Below, in pieces: positions 47,121-59,290 of a stretch of DNA of 64,000 nt; within the stretch, counting starts at the first letter, position 1, and every line of letters starts with the position of its first letter. The DNA is from Dipteronia dyeriana (Eukaryota > Streptophyta > Magnoliopsida > Sapindales > Sapindaceae), in contig CM065295.1 of the NCBI GenBank assembly GCA_032871835.1, positions 44,204,360 through 44,268,359 of the forward strand, in the 5' to 3' direction. A model generated the notes under the pieces. The model searched no databases, was not told where the DNA came from, and saw only the letters and a list, made by a program, of their open reading frames with translations. A program made the position numbers and the translations under genes.

Positions 47121-48131
47121 TGTTGACCGAAAATTCACTATATGTGAGAAATTTCAATTAACACCCTCAAGCCACCACCCAGTAGGCTGTGACGGGATAG
47201 GTACCTTGTACAAAGATTAAAATGAAGCGAATGCAATAAGAGAAAAAGTAGAAATGTGTAATGTGTATAAGGAGGATGACTGTTGTATTGAATAGAAGGC
47301 TTATTGATATAGTGATGGTGATTAGCTATTTTATTAAATATCTAATTCACTGATACAATAGTGAATACGCTCTCTTCTATTTCTCTTTCGTACATAGTTG
47401 GTGATGGTGATCTAGTGCTAGTCGATAAGTGGATATAACTCTCTGTACTGTAATTGCGAAAATTCTCTCTAGGTGATGGTGAATACTCTCTGATCTCTGA
47501 ATTTTTCTTGGATATTTTTACCCTCTTTTTCTTATTTATCTCCACTGATCCTTCTAATCAAATCCCTCTAACTTTGGACAATTGATGGAGGCTGTTAATT
47601 AATGTCAGACGGCTCCATCTAATTACGTGATGGTTTTCATTTGTATTTGAATTACGAAATAGTTGATCTATTTGGTCTCATTTATGGCCTTTTAATGGTG
47701 AATGGGGCAACCCTTTTCTTCCACGTTGCTGGAGGAGAAACATTAATTCTATACCTTCGAGGTGCGGTACCCTGGTGTGCCTGTCTTCTCTTTCTGTCGT
47801 GGTGCTTAATCTAGCATGATGGTACCTTTATGGTTCCATTCTTCTTGTATGTCGGGTAGGATACATATTCCAGTTTTATCCCGAACTGATATCACGGTAC
47901 TTGGATACTGGGTTGATGTCGCTGTATCTAGGTACAAGGCATAGGGTATCGTGATACCGATTGATACCAGATGACATGTGTGTCATGGTACCAATTCTTC
48001 CCAGACTGTGGTCTTGAATTTTCTTAGTACTTGGATACCGATCCAGGTCCTACCAGCTACCAGGTAGATGGAGAATTCTTTTTTAGTCCTTCGTCAAAAA
48101 ACATTGTTAATAGAAAGTACACGCTTAATCA
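47121..48131 (-). repeat. 5' LTR of the split Tat element (~1011 bp)
   Basis: Read on +, begins TGTTGACCGAAAATTC and ends CGCTTAATCA (minus-strand TG...CA). The primer-binding site lies at its left end. The last 650 bases are repeated, inverted, immediately to the right. The U3 part is dense in GGTAC, GATACC and CGTGATACC words. Confidence 0.72.
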
Positions 48132-48810
48132 CTTTTACGCTTGTTGTATAAGTTAACAACCTTCTTTAACGCAGAACCAAAAAAGAATTTTTCATCTACC
48201 TAGTATCTGGTAGGACTTGGATCGGGACTGGGTTCCTAGGTACTGTGAAAAGTCTACGCCACAATCTAGGAAGAATCAGTACCATACCGCACCTGTCACA
48301 TGATACAAAATAGAGCCGATACCACAACATCTCCTACCAAGTACTTATGTATCGCGACATCCACCTGATACCCAAGTACCGCGATATCGATCCTAGTTCA
48401 GACCCGGATATGAACCACATCCTCTGAAGCAGGAAGAATTGTACGAAGAAGGTACCATCATGCTAATTCAAGCACTGCGCCAACGAGATACCATGCCCCG
48501 AAGGTACATAGATGGCATTTTCCTCCAGCAACTTGGAAAATGAGTGTTAACCCCCTTCGCCATTTAAAGCACCCTAAATGAGAAAAATAGGTCAACTAAT
48601 CAGAGTTCAAATAAATGGAAACTATTATGTAATGAAGGGGAGTAATTCCTGCGCTAAATTAACTGCTCCAGTCAATGCCAATCGACTCTAGTAATTACAA
48701 ATCAATTAGCCCAATTTAGGGGATTTGATTGGAAGGATCAGAGGAGATAAACAGAACACTAGAATTCGAAGAAAGAGGGAGATAAAAAAAATTCCAACCA
48801 AGAGAGTGAA
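48132..48810 (+). repeat. Second Tat LTR copy, inverted and truncated
   Basis: Matches the reverse complement of 48131-47480 from its first bases: the TTAACAA block, AAAAAAGAATT...CATCTACCT, TCTGGTAGGACTTGGATCG, CCAAGTACCGCGATATC, GGTACCATCATGCTA, TCCTCCAGCAAC and GGATTTGATTGGAAGGATCAG. Identity about 70-75 per cent by eye. It covers U3 and part of R, then stops; no primer-binding site or gag follows. Confidence 0.75.
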
Positions 48811-49422
48811 ATGTAGGAGAAAAACACGCGGCAGAAGCAAAAGATTGATTGACATATTTTCAAAAATATTTCCCTTAAAAAAATGGACCATAACCCTTGA
48901 CTAATTAACATATAAATAAAAGCTATCATACCTTTTTCACTTGACAATTGATGTTGCGCCAAATTGAATCCGTAAGATCTTCCAATCCAATCAAGAACAT
49001 GAATCACCTAGGAGTGTGGGCTCCCTTTCTTTGAATTGTGTACCTTTGGATGGAAAACAAAAACTTTTTCTTATGTTAGTCACAATAATCCTCCTAGAGA
49101 AAAACAAAGAACATTTGACCACTTTTGAATTCTCATCTTTTGATCAAAAACTAGCGGGATCCCAATTCGATGTTGTGCATAAAACCTTTTGATATAAAAG
49201 CTAATAGTGCACTATCGAAAATAAAACACTCCTATATTTCTTTTCTCTTTTGGCTGAATTCTCACACAATGAGTTAGATGAAGTTTTTTTTTTATTAAGG
49301 AAAGAAAAATAAAAAAACTTCTCACACAAGAACTAGGGTGACTGAATTCTCTCTCAAGAATTTAACCTTGGCCAAATTCTCTCCACCAGACCACTAGGGC
49401 TTGGCCGAACTCCTTGATGGTG

Positions 49423-49488
<66 letters not shown>

Positions 49489-50087
49489 CCAAATCCTCAC
49501 ACAAGGAGGATTGTTATTCCACCAAGACTCCTATCAACTTTTGGAATTCTACCCTATTCCAAATCATTAGTATATTTTCCAATAATAAATTATTGATTAT
49601 AAATTAATTGTGACTTTATCACAAAACTTCATAATTTGACCAATTGTCAATTAGAGTTTTGATAGATATCGAAATTTCCTAATTTAACTAGATAAATAAA
49701 TTCCTTTTATTTATCTACTTATCAAATAAAGTCTTTGATGCTTATCATACTACCAACAATAGTATGACACTAGGATACCTTCTCCTACTTGGAAAAAGAT
49801 TTTGACTTTTAATTAAATAATTAATAAATTAATTAATTTCTATTTAATTAAATAATAAAATAAAACAATATATTAGGCTAATTATTTAAGCCTTGCCACC
49901 CAAGCGTATATTTATGGACAATATATTGTTTTTTCATTTTATTAAATCCATTGGACTTTAATAAAAAATCTACATTTGAACTAGATCAATTCTTACTTAA
50001 AAAAACAAGTCCACATGCCTTAATTAGTATATTAATATAATTTAAACAATCCATTTAATTAAAATGTACAAATTATATTCTTAATGT
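48811..50087. other. AT-rich region, probable old LTR remnant
   Basis: No coding sequence. 49250-49500 repeats GGC(T/C)(A/G)AATTCTC-like words near TCACACAAG; 49600-50085 is very AT-rich. This resembles LTR or intron sequence but has no recognised partner in the window. It includes the AT/GT microsatellite at 49423-49487. Confidence 0.35.
49423..49487. repeat. (AT)9(GT)23 microsatellite
   Basis: Eighteen bases of AT repeat pass directly into 47 bases of perfect GT repeat. Confidence 0.97.
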
Positions 50088-50588
50088 ATATATATATCAG
50101 CCAAGTCACAAAACGCACCGTTTTGGATAAATCAGTGGTTGACCATTGTGGATACCACTGTGAGAGTCACAATGCTGAACCACTATGAAGCCACCACTGT
50201 GATAATTCACAACGGTCTCATAGAGGCGCCACAACAGTGGACGACTGTGAAAGACCACTATTTGTACCGCTGTGATAATTCACAGCGGTCCTACAACGGT
50301 TTGCATGCATTTTTGAAACATTCTATATTTTGAGCAATCAATCAAAATGCAAATGAAATGAGCATGCAAGAGAGAGATAAAAACATGATTATGCACCTAA
50401 GAAAACTACGCAAAAGATGAAGAAAATGAATTGTGTGTGTGCAACTAAATCTCTTCAAAGAGGGTTAGATATAACTCTGATGCTTAAGCTTGGTCATGAA
50501 CAATGATGACCTAATCTAACCTTACATTTTAATCCCCAATTATGGTATGTCAATCAAAATAAGCCAACCAATAAATGAGGAACTTACA
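50088..50588 (-). repeat. 3' LTR of family C, truncated at a TA tract (501 bp)
   Basis: From TATATATATCAGCCAAGTCA to GAGGAACTTACA it aligns with 59448-59960. The ~157 bases at the U5 end present in the other LTR are absent; the sequence changes to unrelated AT-rich DNA exactly at the TA repeat. Confidence 0.85.
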
Positions 50589-50602
50589 ATCTCTCCCTTT
50601 GG
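50589..50602 (-). other. Polypurine tract of family C
   Basis: Minus strand AAAGGGAGAGAT directly before the LTR start TGTAAGTTCC. Five further tracts of GGGGA type lie at about 50875-50985. Confidence 0.8.
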
Positions 50603-51826
50603 CTATTTTGTTACAAAACCACCACTCAAAAATCTTCCTCACAAAAGAAATAGAAACAAGAGGTCAACAAATAGTTTTCTACATTACAATGAGATATCTA
50701 AACACTAGTCTTCAAGTCTCCCATCTCTTGTAGAATCAACAACCCTACAAAAAGATAACTACACTTTCCAAGACAAGTGCATGTGAGGTGATTAAGAGAA
50801 ATTAAAATAAGAGCAATTTGCATATAATAAAAACAAGCAACAAGCAACATGCAACGACAATGTAAATGCAAATGCTTCCCCTAAATCAGTTAACTCCCTT
50901 CAACAAGTGTCAAATGCAACTCTCAACTCCCCTTAAATCATGTCACACTCAACTCCCCCTAATCCACACTACTCCCCTTTTTTGTCACAAGATAGACAAA
51001 GGGGTAATCCCCAAACGGGTCACATTAGCAAAGAGAGTTATTAGCATTAATGATAAGTGCTTAATCATGTACATCAACTTTACGCAACTTGATTAAGTGA
51101 GAGTGAAGAGCAAGGAGATTTGATTCTTAAGGTAATGTGTGAGATTATTGTCTTGGATGGAAGACATGCAATATTAACTTTCGAAGCCTTGTATTTGGCA
51201 AAACAAATATCAAAAGAGTTTCCAAAAGAAGTCAAACCAATTCGTACCCTTTTATCAAAAATAATCAAGATATAACATTGATTTTTTTTTCAACACACAT
51301 ACAAGCAACTTTTTCAAATCTTAATGACAAACCAAGACATGGATATAAAATCCTTAATGATTGAATGAATATGAAATCCTTATTGGTTGTTGTCTTGTTC
51401 AACCATTAAGAAGAAATACAATACTAAATTTGGATGAGACATCCTTATTTATAGAATGGACATAAGGTTCTTATTGAGTTTAGCCTAGTCAGAAGCTTTC
51501 ACACACATAAACCATGCATAATATTTTAGCATGTTAACATCAGTTCTCATAACATGGAGATACATTATAGGTCAATCAAATATACTTCCAAAACAATTTT
51601 TCTAGTCCAAAACTGCATGTTTGAACATAAATGAAACATGGATTGCAACCAAGGCAAAGACACACTTATTGAATAAAAAGCCATATATATATATAACCTT
51701 GATTCTCAAGCAATTAATTAAAGAGCATAAAGTCGATCAATTTTCTGCTTATTTCAACAATGCAAGGTTGCTCTCTTTGCTTGAGCTCCCCATACGGGGT
51801 CAATCACAAACTCATCAAGGCATGTG
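50603..51826 (-). other. Non-coding region between pol and the 3' LTR
   Basis: About 1.2 kb, AT-rich, holding the extra polypurine tracts. No env-like ORF remains. Confidence 0.5.
50875..50990 (-). repeat. Cluster of extra polypurine tracts
   Basis: Minus strand shows AAAAAAGGGGAGTAG, ATTAGGGGGAGTTG, TTTAAGGGGAGTTG, GAAGGGAGTTAAC and TTTAGGGGAAGC within about 115 bases. Repeated polypurine tracts upstream of the 3' LTR are a reported Sirevirus trait. Confidence 0.7.
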
Positions 51827-54700
51827 CTAAATCCCAACAGACCTACTAAGTGACTTGAATCTAGTTGAGTCTAAAGGCATTGTAAAAAGATCTGCTAGCT
51901 GATCATTTGTGACTACATGCTCAAGTGCTATGCATTTGTTTCAACTAGTTCCCTAATGAAATGATGCCTAATGTCTTTATGCTTAGTCCTAGAATACTGA
52001 ACAGGATTCTTTGAAATATTAATAGCACTCAGGTTATCACAATAAAGGGTAAGAGTACCTTGATCAAATCTATAATCCACAAGCATCTGCTTCATCCACT
52101 GGAGTTCTTTCCAAGCACTCCCGGCGATAATGTATTCCGCTTCAGTTGTGGATAGGGAGATTGAATTTCACTTATTGTAAACCCAAGACACTAAGTTGTT
52201 TCCTAGAAAGAAGCAACCTCCCGATGTACTCTTTCGATCATCACAATTACTTGTCCAGTCTATATCACTAAAACCAACTAGACTAGTATCAGTATCAAAA
52301 GAGTACAATATCCCATAGTTGGAAGTCCTATTCACATATCTAATGATTCTCTTCACAGTAGAGACATGTGACTCCTTGAGATCTGCTTCGTACCTAGCAT
52401 AAACACCCATACTAAATCCTATATCAGACCTACTAACTGTCAAGTAGAGCAAGCTACCAATCATGCCACGATATAGGCTTTGATCCACACTTTTCCCACT
52501 AGCATTCTTGATAAGTGTTAAAGTGGTGCTCATGGGTGTGTCACAATGTTTGGCATTCTCAATGCCAATTTCTTCACTAGGTTTTTGACATATTAACTTG
52601 GAATATGAAGATCCCATCATGCAATTGCTTAATTTGTAAACCTAGAAAGTAATTGAGCTTTCTAACAAGACTCATCTCAAATTCATGAGACATGACATCA
52701 ACAAATTGTTGGACTTTGGCTTTGTTGGTGGAGCCAAATGCAATGTCATCAACATAGATTTGAGCTATGAAAAGCTCATCTTTGTTGCCCTTGATGAACA
52801 AGATCTTGTCAACACTACCTCTTGAGTAGCCATTGTCAACACTACCTCTTGAGTAGCCATTGTCAACAAGATAGAGAGTGAGACACTCATACCAAGCTCT
52901 CAGTGTTTGCTTTAACCCCATGTAAAGCCTTCTTGAGGCGATAGACATAATTGGGGTGGTGTGGATCCATCAACCCTTTGGGTTGCCCAACAAACACTTC
53001 CTCTTTTAGGAAGCTATTGAGGAAAGCAATCTTAACATCCATTTGATGCAATTTGAACTTATACATACAAGATATGGATAAAAGAAGCATTATAGACTTG
53101 AGATGGGCAACCAGAGCAAATGTCTCCTCAAAATTGACACCCTCAATTTGAGAGTATCCTTATGCTACAAATCTAACCTTGTTTAGCACAATGTTGCCAT
53201 TCTCATCCGACTTGTTCCTATAGACCCATTTGGTGTTAATGACATTGGTGTATTTGGGTCTAAGAACTAGAGTCCAAACCTCATTTCTTCCAAATTGGTT
53301 TAGCTAGCGGTTTCATAGAGTCCAAAGATAGATATCTATCACAAGGTTATCCTTTTCACTATAATTTGACTTCACATCACTTGATGTCTCACCACACTCC
53401 TTCTAAGGTAAATCATAAGACACATCAATCTCCTCATCATGGTTATTAGACTTGGGCCTACAATCTTCTATAACAACATTAGATGATTCATGACACTTCG
53501 AGTCTTTAAATTGAAAACTCTATAGGTCTTACTATTTCGGGCATAGCCAATGAAAATCCCCTAACCACTCTTAGCATCAAACTTGCTAAGTTGATCTCGG
53601 TCATTGAGAATGTAGCATTTGCTTCCAAATGAGTGCTTCCAAATGAGTGGAAATAGCTAACATTTGTGTTCCTACCCTTCCACATTTCATGGGAGGTCTG
53701 TCTTGTGCTAGACCTTAGAAACAATCTATTTCCTATATAGCAAGCCATATTCATGGCCTCAGTCCAAAGATTCCTAGGCACATTGTTGCTAAGCAACATC
53801 ACTCGGGCCATCTCTTGGAGGACCATATTCTTCCTCTTTACAACCCTTTTTTGTTGAGGAGTTTAAGAAGCCAAAAACTCATGAGAAATGCCAACAATAT
53901 TACAAATATTTTCAAAACATGCATTCTCAAATTCCTTACCATGATCACTTATAATTCTTTTAATGGTTTTAATGCGAGAGCTCTTCTCGTTTTGAATCTT
54001 AGTGTAAAACATTTTAATTTTTTCAAAAGTTTCAGATTTTTCTTTTAGAAAATATGTCCAAGTAAATCTAGAAAAATTATCAATACAAAAAAAAATATAT
54101 CTCTTGCCTCCGACCCATAAAGTCCATATGAAGAAGCTCTAATGGCTCCTTGGTGGTGAGATACTTATCCTTTTTATGCACACTTTTAGTTTGCTTCCTT
54201 TGTTGGCAAGGTCCACAAACTCCTTCTATCCTCTTCCCAAACTTAGGAAGGCCTCTCACAACATTCAATCTCTCAAGGACTTTCAAGTCTTTAAAATTCA
54301 TGTGGTCAAGCCTTTGATGCAACAATTTGACTTGATCACAACTAGACAAGTTACAAGAGATATCATTGGAATCAAGACAATAACAATTGTCACTTGATCT
54401 ATTGCCTTTCAATTAGACTTTCCCATCTTCATTTAAAATCGAGCAATCAACCTTACCAAAACCCCTTCATCACTTAGGTGTGATATACTAATAAGATTGG
54501 CTTGCAAGCATCCATATAAAGAGCATTGGGCAATGAGGGCCAACCAGGAATGGACATGTTTCCTTTCCCTATAACCTTCTTTCGTAAACATCACCAAAGG
54601 TGACAAATCCAACATCCTTCATTACAAGAGTCTCAAAGAAACTCTTTTTTCCAGTCATGTGCCTAGAACACCCACTATCAGGATACCAAGTTTTTTAGGC
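51827..54700 (-). pseudogene. Family C pol: protease, integrase, RT, RNase H, broken
   Basis: Read leftwards. Protease active site DSGCSRHMTG near 54680-54650. GAG-pre-integrase and integrase zinc finger at 54412-54080 with LLHQRLDHMNFKDL and CGPCQQRKQTKS (HHCC). Integrase core, about 54070-53506, contains LDFSRFTW- and EFENACFENIC-type text and VPRNLWTEAMNMACY. RT at 53090-52577 has LHQMDVKIAFLNSFLKEEVFVG and the catalytic YVDDIAFGS. RNase H at 52620-51827 has DIDWTSNCDDRKSTSGGC, LSTTEAEYI and TKHKDIRHHFIRELVE; the end is TAG at 51829-51827. Frameshifts lie near 52900, 52600 and 51940. RT carries an in-frame 27-base tandem duplication. Not functional. Confidence 0.88.
52809..52862 (-). repeat. 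27-base tandem duplication inside RT
   Basis: Two identical 27-base copies encode NGYSRGSVD twice, about 35 codons before YVDD. The duplication keeps frame, adding nine residues in a loop region. Confidence 0.92.
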
Positions 54701-55962
54701 TTTGGCCTTCAAGGCTACTTGAGACACATAGCAAACATAGTCTTCTTTTCTAGTCCACATAGTAGCAACATTTTCATTCCTAGGAGCCTTGGGTTCATTG
54801 GCTCTAAAATTCCTATGTGCATGTTTTTTGGCTTTTCTATGTATATTTTTCTAAATCATGGTTTCAATTCAACACAAATTAATATACTTAAAATAACTCG
54901 GTCTTATATAGCCTTCAACACCACAATAATGACAAATAATAGTAGAGTAAGAATTCATACCATAGCCTTGTGCAAACATGTGAGACTTCATTCTCCTTTG
55001 ATGTTGAGCCACTTCTCTTCTTTGTGGTTGAGCCAAGATTGCATCCCTTCTTGATTGATTTTAGGGGGTCTTTTGTTGATTTTGAGAAGTCCTTGGAAGT
55101 TAGGGTCTTATTTGATGTACTCTAGCTTGTTGTGGTTGAGCTTTGGTTTGAGTTTTTGTTGAAACGTTGACTTGAGCTTGTTTTGAAGACTCTCTAACTT
55201 CAACCCTTTTTATTGGTTGTTGTTGACTTTGAATTTCCTTTAACTCTTCACTCTTGACAAAGGTAGTATTCTTTAAGGATGTGGTCTCCATGTCTTCCAC
55301 ATATCCTAAGTCCCTCTTATCACTAGGGCTTTTCCCACTCGAAAGCATCTTGTCAAGCTTCTTTGTTTCGGAGGTCATCTTGGCAATTAATTCTTTAGCA
55401 TCTCTATGCCTCTCCTTCAAGCTTTCTTCACTCTTCTTGACAATAACAAGCCCCAACTTCAAGCTTTCTTCTAACTCTCTTCCATTCGTCAGTTTCTCAC
55501 TCAAGTAAGTCACCTTAGAAGTCAATTCGAGATTCTTTTTTTTTTCAACTTTTGAATCTCCTTCTTCTTCTTCTTCAATCTAGAACTCTCAAAGAACTTC
55601 ATGAAATCTACATAGTCTATCTCCTCATCAATTTCAAACTTGGACTTATATGAAGTGCTTTCATTACTTGAGTCACTTTCTTCTTTCTTTTCACTCTCAA
55701 TTTTCTTACCATTATGAGATGATGTGAAGGTAATGAAGCTTGTAACTAGATATTCATCATTTGAAGACCTTTCTTCTTCTTCTTCTATGTCTTCACTATC
55801 ACTTCAAGTGGCTGCTATAATATTTCCTTTCCTCCACTTCTTCTTATTCTTCTTTAAATTGGCACATTTTGGAGCAATGTGTCTAAAGCCACTACATTCA
55901 TAGCATTGCATGCCCTTCTTGGTGTCATTCTCTTGTGATTTCTCCAACTTCTTGAAAGGATT

Positions 55963-58305
55963 TGAAAATTCCCTATAAAGTGTGTAATAACCTGGAGGGG
56001 GGGGGGGGGGGGGGGGGGGGGGGTGAATAGGTTTTAATCAAGTAAATTATCAATTTTTCTTGATTAGTCAATATTCAAAATTCACCCAATAAAACAAACA
56101 TACAACATCAAGTGTAAATTGCAGAAATATAAATAACATAAGATGTATACGTGGAAACCCTTCAAATGGGAAAAATCACGGGATGTTAATTGCGCCACAC
56201 TCGAACGCAGAAATCCACTATATGAGTAAAAAGTTACACCCTCAAGTGATACTCAGACTCTCACTCTCGACAACCTCATTCTTTGGACACTACCACTCAC
56301 CACTCTTGGTTCAATCTCAAGTGATATCCCCTGTTCCACTACTCTTGGCGTGAACACCTCATTCTCTACCCCTCGGACCTTTTACAATGGATACCAAACC
56401 AATTGCTTGCCAACCTACCCTTGGTTGCAAGGTTTCTCTTGCTTGTGCAACTTCACACTGAAGCCACATGACTTTGACTTAATGAAGTGTATATGGTCTA
56501 AGTGTATAAATGACACTATAATCAATTGCAATTATGTGTAAGACCAAACACAAACTGCTTAAGTAGATGTAGATAATGCCATATAACATCCTAGTTATCA
56601 ACAATGCCTATTTGCCCACAAATAAGGACTCAATAAGATGTAGATAAAATCTAACAACCTAATTGTCAATAAAAGTCCAACCAACATAAGTTGTCACAAC
56701 AAATAATCAAGGGCAATTTTACAATCAATAAATGCAATCAATGAGGCATAAACAATAATGTCTAAATACAATGCATAAAGACTTAACTAGATATGGATAT
56801 ACAATATTACAATCTAGTTATAAAACAAAACCACTTCAACATAAGTTGTCATTAAGCATGCAAGGACTATAATGCAATCACAAAATGCAATCAACGAGTC
56901 CTAATCAATAATGTCTAAATGGAATGCATAGAGACTTAGCAAGAAGGGTAGATATGTCCTGAATTCAAGCTATCAACAAACAAAACCCAATCATGTTATC
57001 AAGACTCATAAATATATGCAATAAACTAGAGTCTAAGTACTTAATCATGCAATAAACACCTAATCTAGATTTAGAAGAACAATAAAAGATGTTCAATGAA
57101 GTTCTTACTTACCTAGTCATGAAACCAAGAACACTCATGCTCATATGATGAAGAATGATGCAAGATGGAGATGGGTTTTGGGTTTGGAGAGTAAAAAACA
57201 AAGCTTGAAGCTTTCTCTCTCTCTCTCTCTCTAATGGAGGTTCTCTCACTCTAAAAATGTATTCTTTGAGTTCATAAGAGGCAAGGAAGATGAAGAGGAA
57301 GAGAACATATATATAAAAGCCCTAGACAAAACAGCATCGTTTTGGACTTGGGAAACGAAATCCCATCATGACCACTGGGCATACCGCTGGCCAAACAAGT
57401 GTCTAGGAAGCTGTCTAGGTAGTAGGGCACAGTTGGACATTACCGATGCCTACGTCGTTGGCTAGACATGTGCACCAAAAGCGGTCTAGACCGCGGTACA
57501 CGCCTGATAGCACAACAACTCGAGCTTCGAGCGACCCAAAACATGACCAAATGATATCCAAACCTTATAATATACCATTGGAAAGGTATGGAAGTCTACT
57601 TTATACGCAAGTTTACAAAACATGATTTAGATGTCCGTGGAAAAATTTATGGTCATTTTAGTGACCAAAGGTCAGAAATGGACAACAACAGAGATGCCCT
57701 GTTTTTGTGGTCATTTTGGAGATTTCAAAACTAATCCAAACGGTCATAAAATATTATGAATAATATACCGTTGGAAACGTATGGGTGTCTAGTTTGTACA
57801 GAAATTTTCAAAACTCATTTTGAACCATTGTATAAAAAGATATGGTTATAAGACCATACAAAGGTCAGTTTTGAAAAATATTTAAATCATTGAAATACAT
57901 TCTTTTGAAACTGGACACCTTACTCCATATAACCAAACCAAGAGAAGAATGAGACCTTCTCATATTGTCACTCAACACACTAAAACAAGCACACCATCAT
58001 ACAAGCGCGAATACAACACAATACCACACTTAAATCTATAAATGAAGTGCAAGTGTGGCTGTGAAGAGATGCACACATATAAACAATATCAACACAAATG
58101 CACGATCAACAAAGCATGCATGAGGTGTGTGTGTGCACCTAAACTCTTCAAGAGGCAAATTCAAGTGAATATATCTTTTTCTCTTGAAGTCATGGAGATG
58201 CTTGGAAGCTTGCCAATGAAGACCTAAGCTACCCATTACACAATCATCCCTAATGTTGTATGGTTTGTCATAAAATAAGCCAATCATAAAATCAAGGTTC
58301 TAATA
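55963..58305 (-). repeat. Solo LTR in family C gag (2343 bp)
   Basis: Starts TGAAAATTCCC and ends GGTTCTAATA on +, where TAACA is expected (one C-to-T change). Perfect 5-bp duplication GGATT (55958-55962, 58306-58310). Its ends are related to those of the family C LTR: TGAAATTCCCC, and GATTGGCTTATTTTATGACAA like GATTGGTTTATTTCGATTGACAA. It contains a 27-base G run, a CT microsatellite (57214-57232) and a TATATATAAAAG sequence (about 57310-57320). No coding region. Confidence 0.92.
55997..56023 (+). repeat. G27 homopolymer in the solo LTR
   Basis: Twenty-seven consecutive G, at the place where other family LTRs carry a short GGGGGTGAATAGG motif. Length may be affected by sequencing. Confidence 0.9.
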
Positions 58306-59270
58306 GGATTCTTCTTCTTCACTTTCTTTCCCTTGGACCTAAAGCCCTTCTTCTCAAATTTCATGAACTTCTTAAACCTTTTTACCATAAGGGCTATCTC
58401 CTCATCGAAGTCATCCTCCCCCTTCTCTTCAACCTTGGAGGTCTTCAGTGCAATAATTTTTTGCTTCTTTGGAGGTGTTTGTGTAGAATTCCACCTAGAC
58501 TCATAAGCTATAAATATTCCAATGACTTCACTAGGATTTATAATCTTGTAGTCACTATTCTCCTCAAGTGCTATCGCCTTTGACTCGAATCTTGATTGAA
58601 GCGAACTCATAATCTTCTGTTCAATTCTTCCATCCGAGTAGGGGTCACCAAGTTGATGGCTATGATTGACTATGTCCACCAACTTCACTTGAAATTCGTT
58701 GAATCATTCATTATCCTTCATCCTAATAGTTTCAAATTGCATTTGAAGGACTTGGAGCTTGGAGTCCTTGACTATTTCGGTTCCTTCATGAGCTGTTTGT
58801 AGAATCTCCCAAGCCTTCTTTGCATTCCTAGTGGTTTGGATAAATTTGTATTGATTGTCGTCCATGGAACAAAGGATGACGTGCATGGCCATGTTGTTCC
58901 ACTTGGATGCTTCAAATTCTTGTGTACTCAATTGAGACTTAGGCTTGAGAATTTCATCTCCCTCTTCAGTGGTCATTATTGGAGGAGTGTACCTATCTTC
59001 AATAGTCATCCAAGCACAGTCATCGATCTTGCAGAGATAGAACTCCATTTTGGCTTTCCAATATATATAGTTCACTCCCGTGAGTAAGGGAGGTCTTGTG
59101 CTTGAAGCTCCATCAACTCCTCTACCGTTCCCACTCATTGTGTTTGAGGTTTATGAATGAGATGAGTGCAAATGCAATGAAAAAAACTAAATGCAAGAAA
59201 GCAAGCAAACAAAATGCAAAATGCAAAATGCAAGACACACACAAAGCACATATCAACTAAGTATGTCTAG

Positions 59271-59288
59271 GCACCGGCTTTGATACCA
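59271..59288 (-). other. Primer-binding site (tRNA-iMet) of family C
   Basis: Minus strand TGGTATCAAAGCCGGTGC two bases after the LTR end GGAATTTCA. One difference from the iMet consensus TGGTATCAGAGC. Confidence 0.9.
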
Positions 59289-59290
59289 AC

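Larger units (their letters stand above)
17335..48131 (-). mobile_element. Tat-lineage Ty3/gypsy element, split by two insertions
   Basis: Minus-strand element with 5' LTR (47121-48131), degenerate primer-binding site, gag, protease and RT N-terminus (43986-47043), RT C-terminus, RNase H and integrase zinc finger (32335-34314), and integrase core and C-terminus (17859-18754). These are followed by a 3' UTR with 140-bp tandem repeats. An Athila element interrupts the integrase and a Sirevirus-like element interrupts RT; the protein text resumes on each side. The 3' LTR was not identified, so the left limit is uncertain. Confidence 0.75.
55100..59138 (-). pseudogene. Family C gag, split by a solo LTR
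   Basis: Capsid/nucleocapsid protein. Starts at the ATG at 59138 with MSGNGRGVDGASS then RPPLLTGVNYIYWKAKMEFYL. The UBN2/capsid core has one TGA stop just before 58688. A Lys-rich segment (KRFKKFMKFEKKGFRSKGKK) reaches the solo LTR at 58305. It resumes at 55957 with the zinc knuckle CYECSGFRHIAPKC (about 55905-55865), then an acidic Ser/Glu stretch and a coiled coil (55525-55250), ending in a Gln-rich tail near 55100. Sequence 55000-54700 links to the protease. The fusion across the insertion leaves one copy of GGATT. Confidence 0.85.

Noticed and set aside
57355..57500. Separate gene or ncRNA in the solo LTR
   Set aside because: The GC-richer patch matches the U3 motif region of the family C LTR and needs no other explanation.
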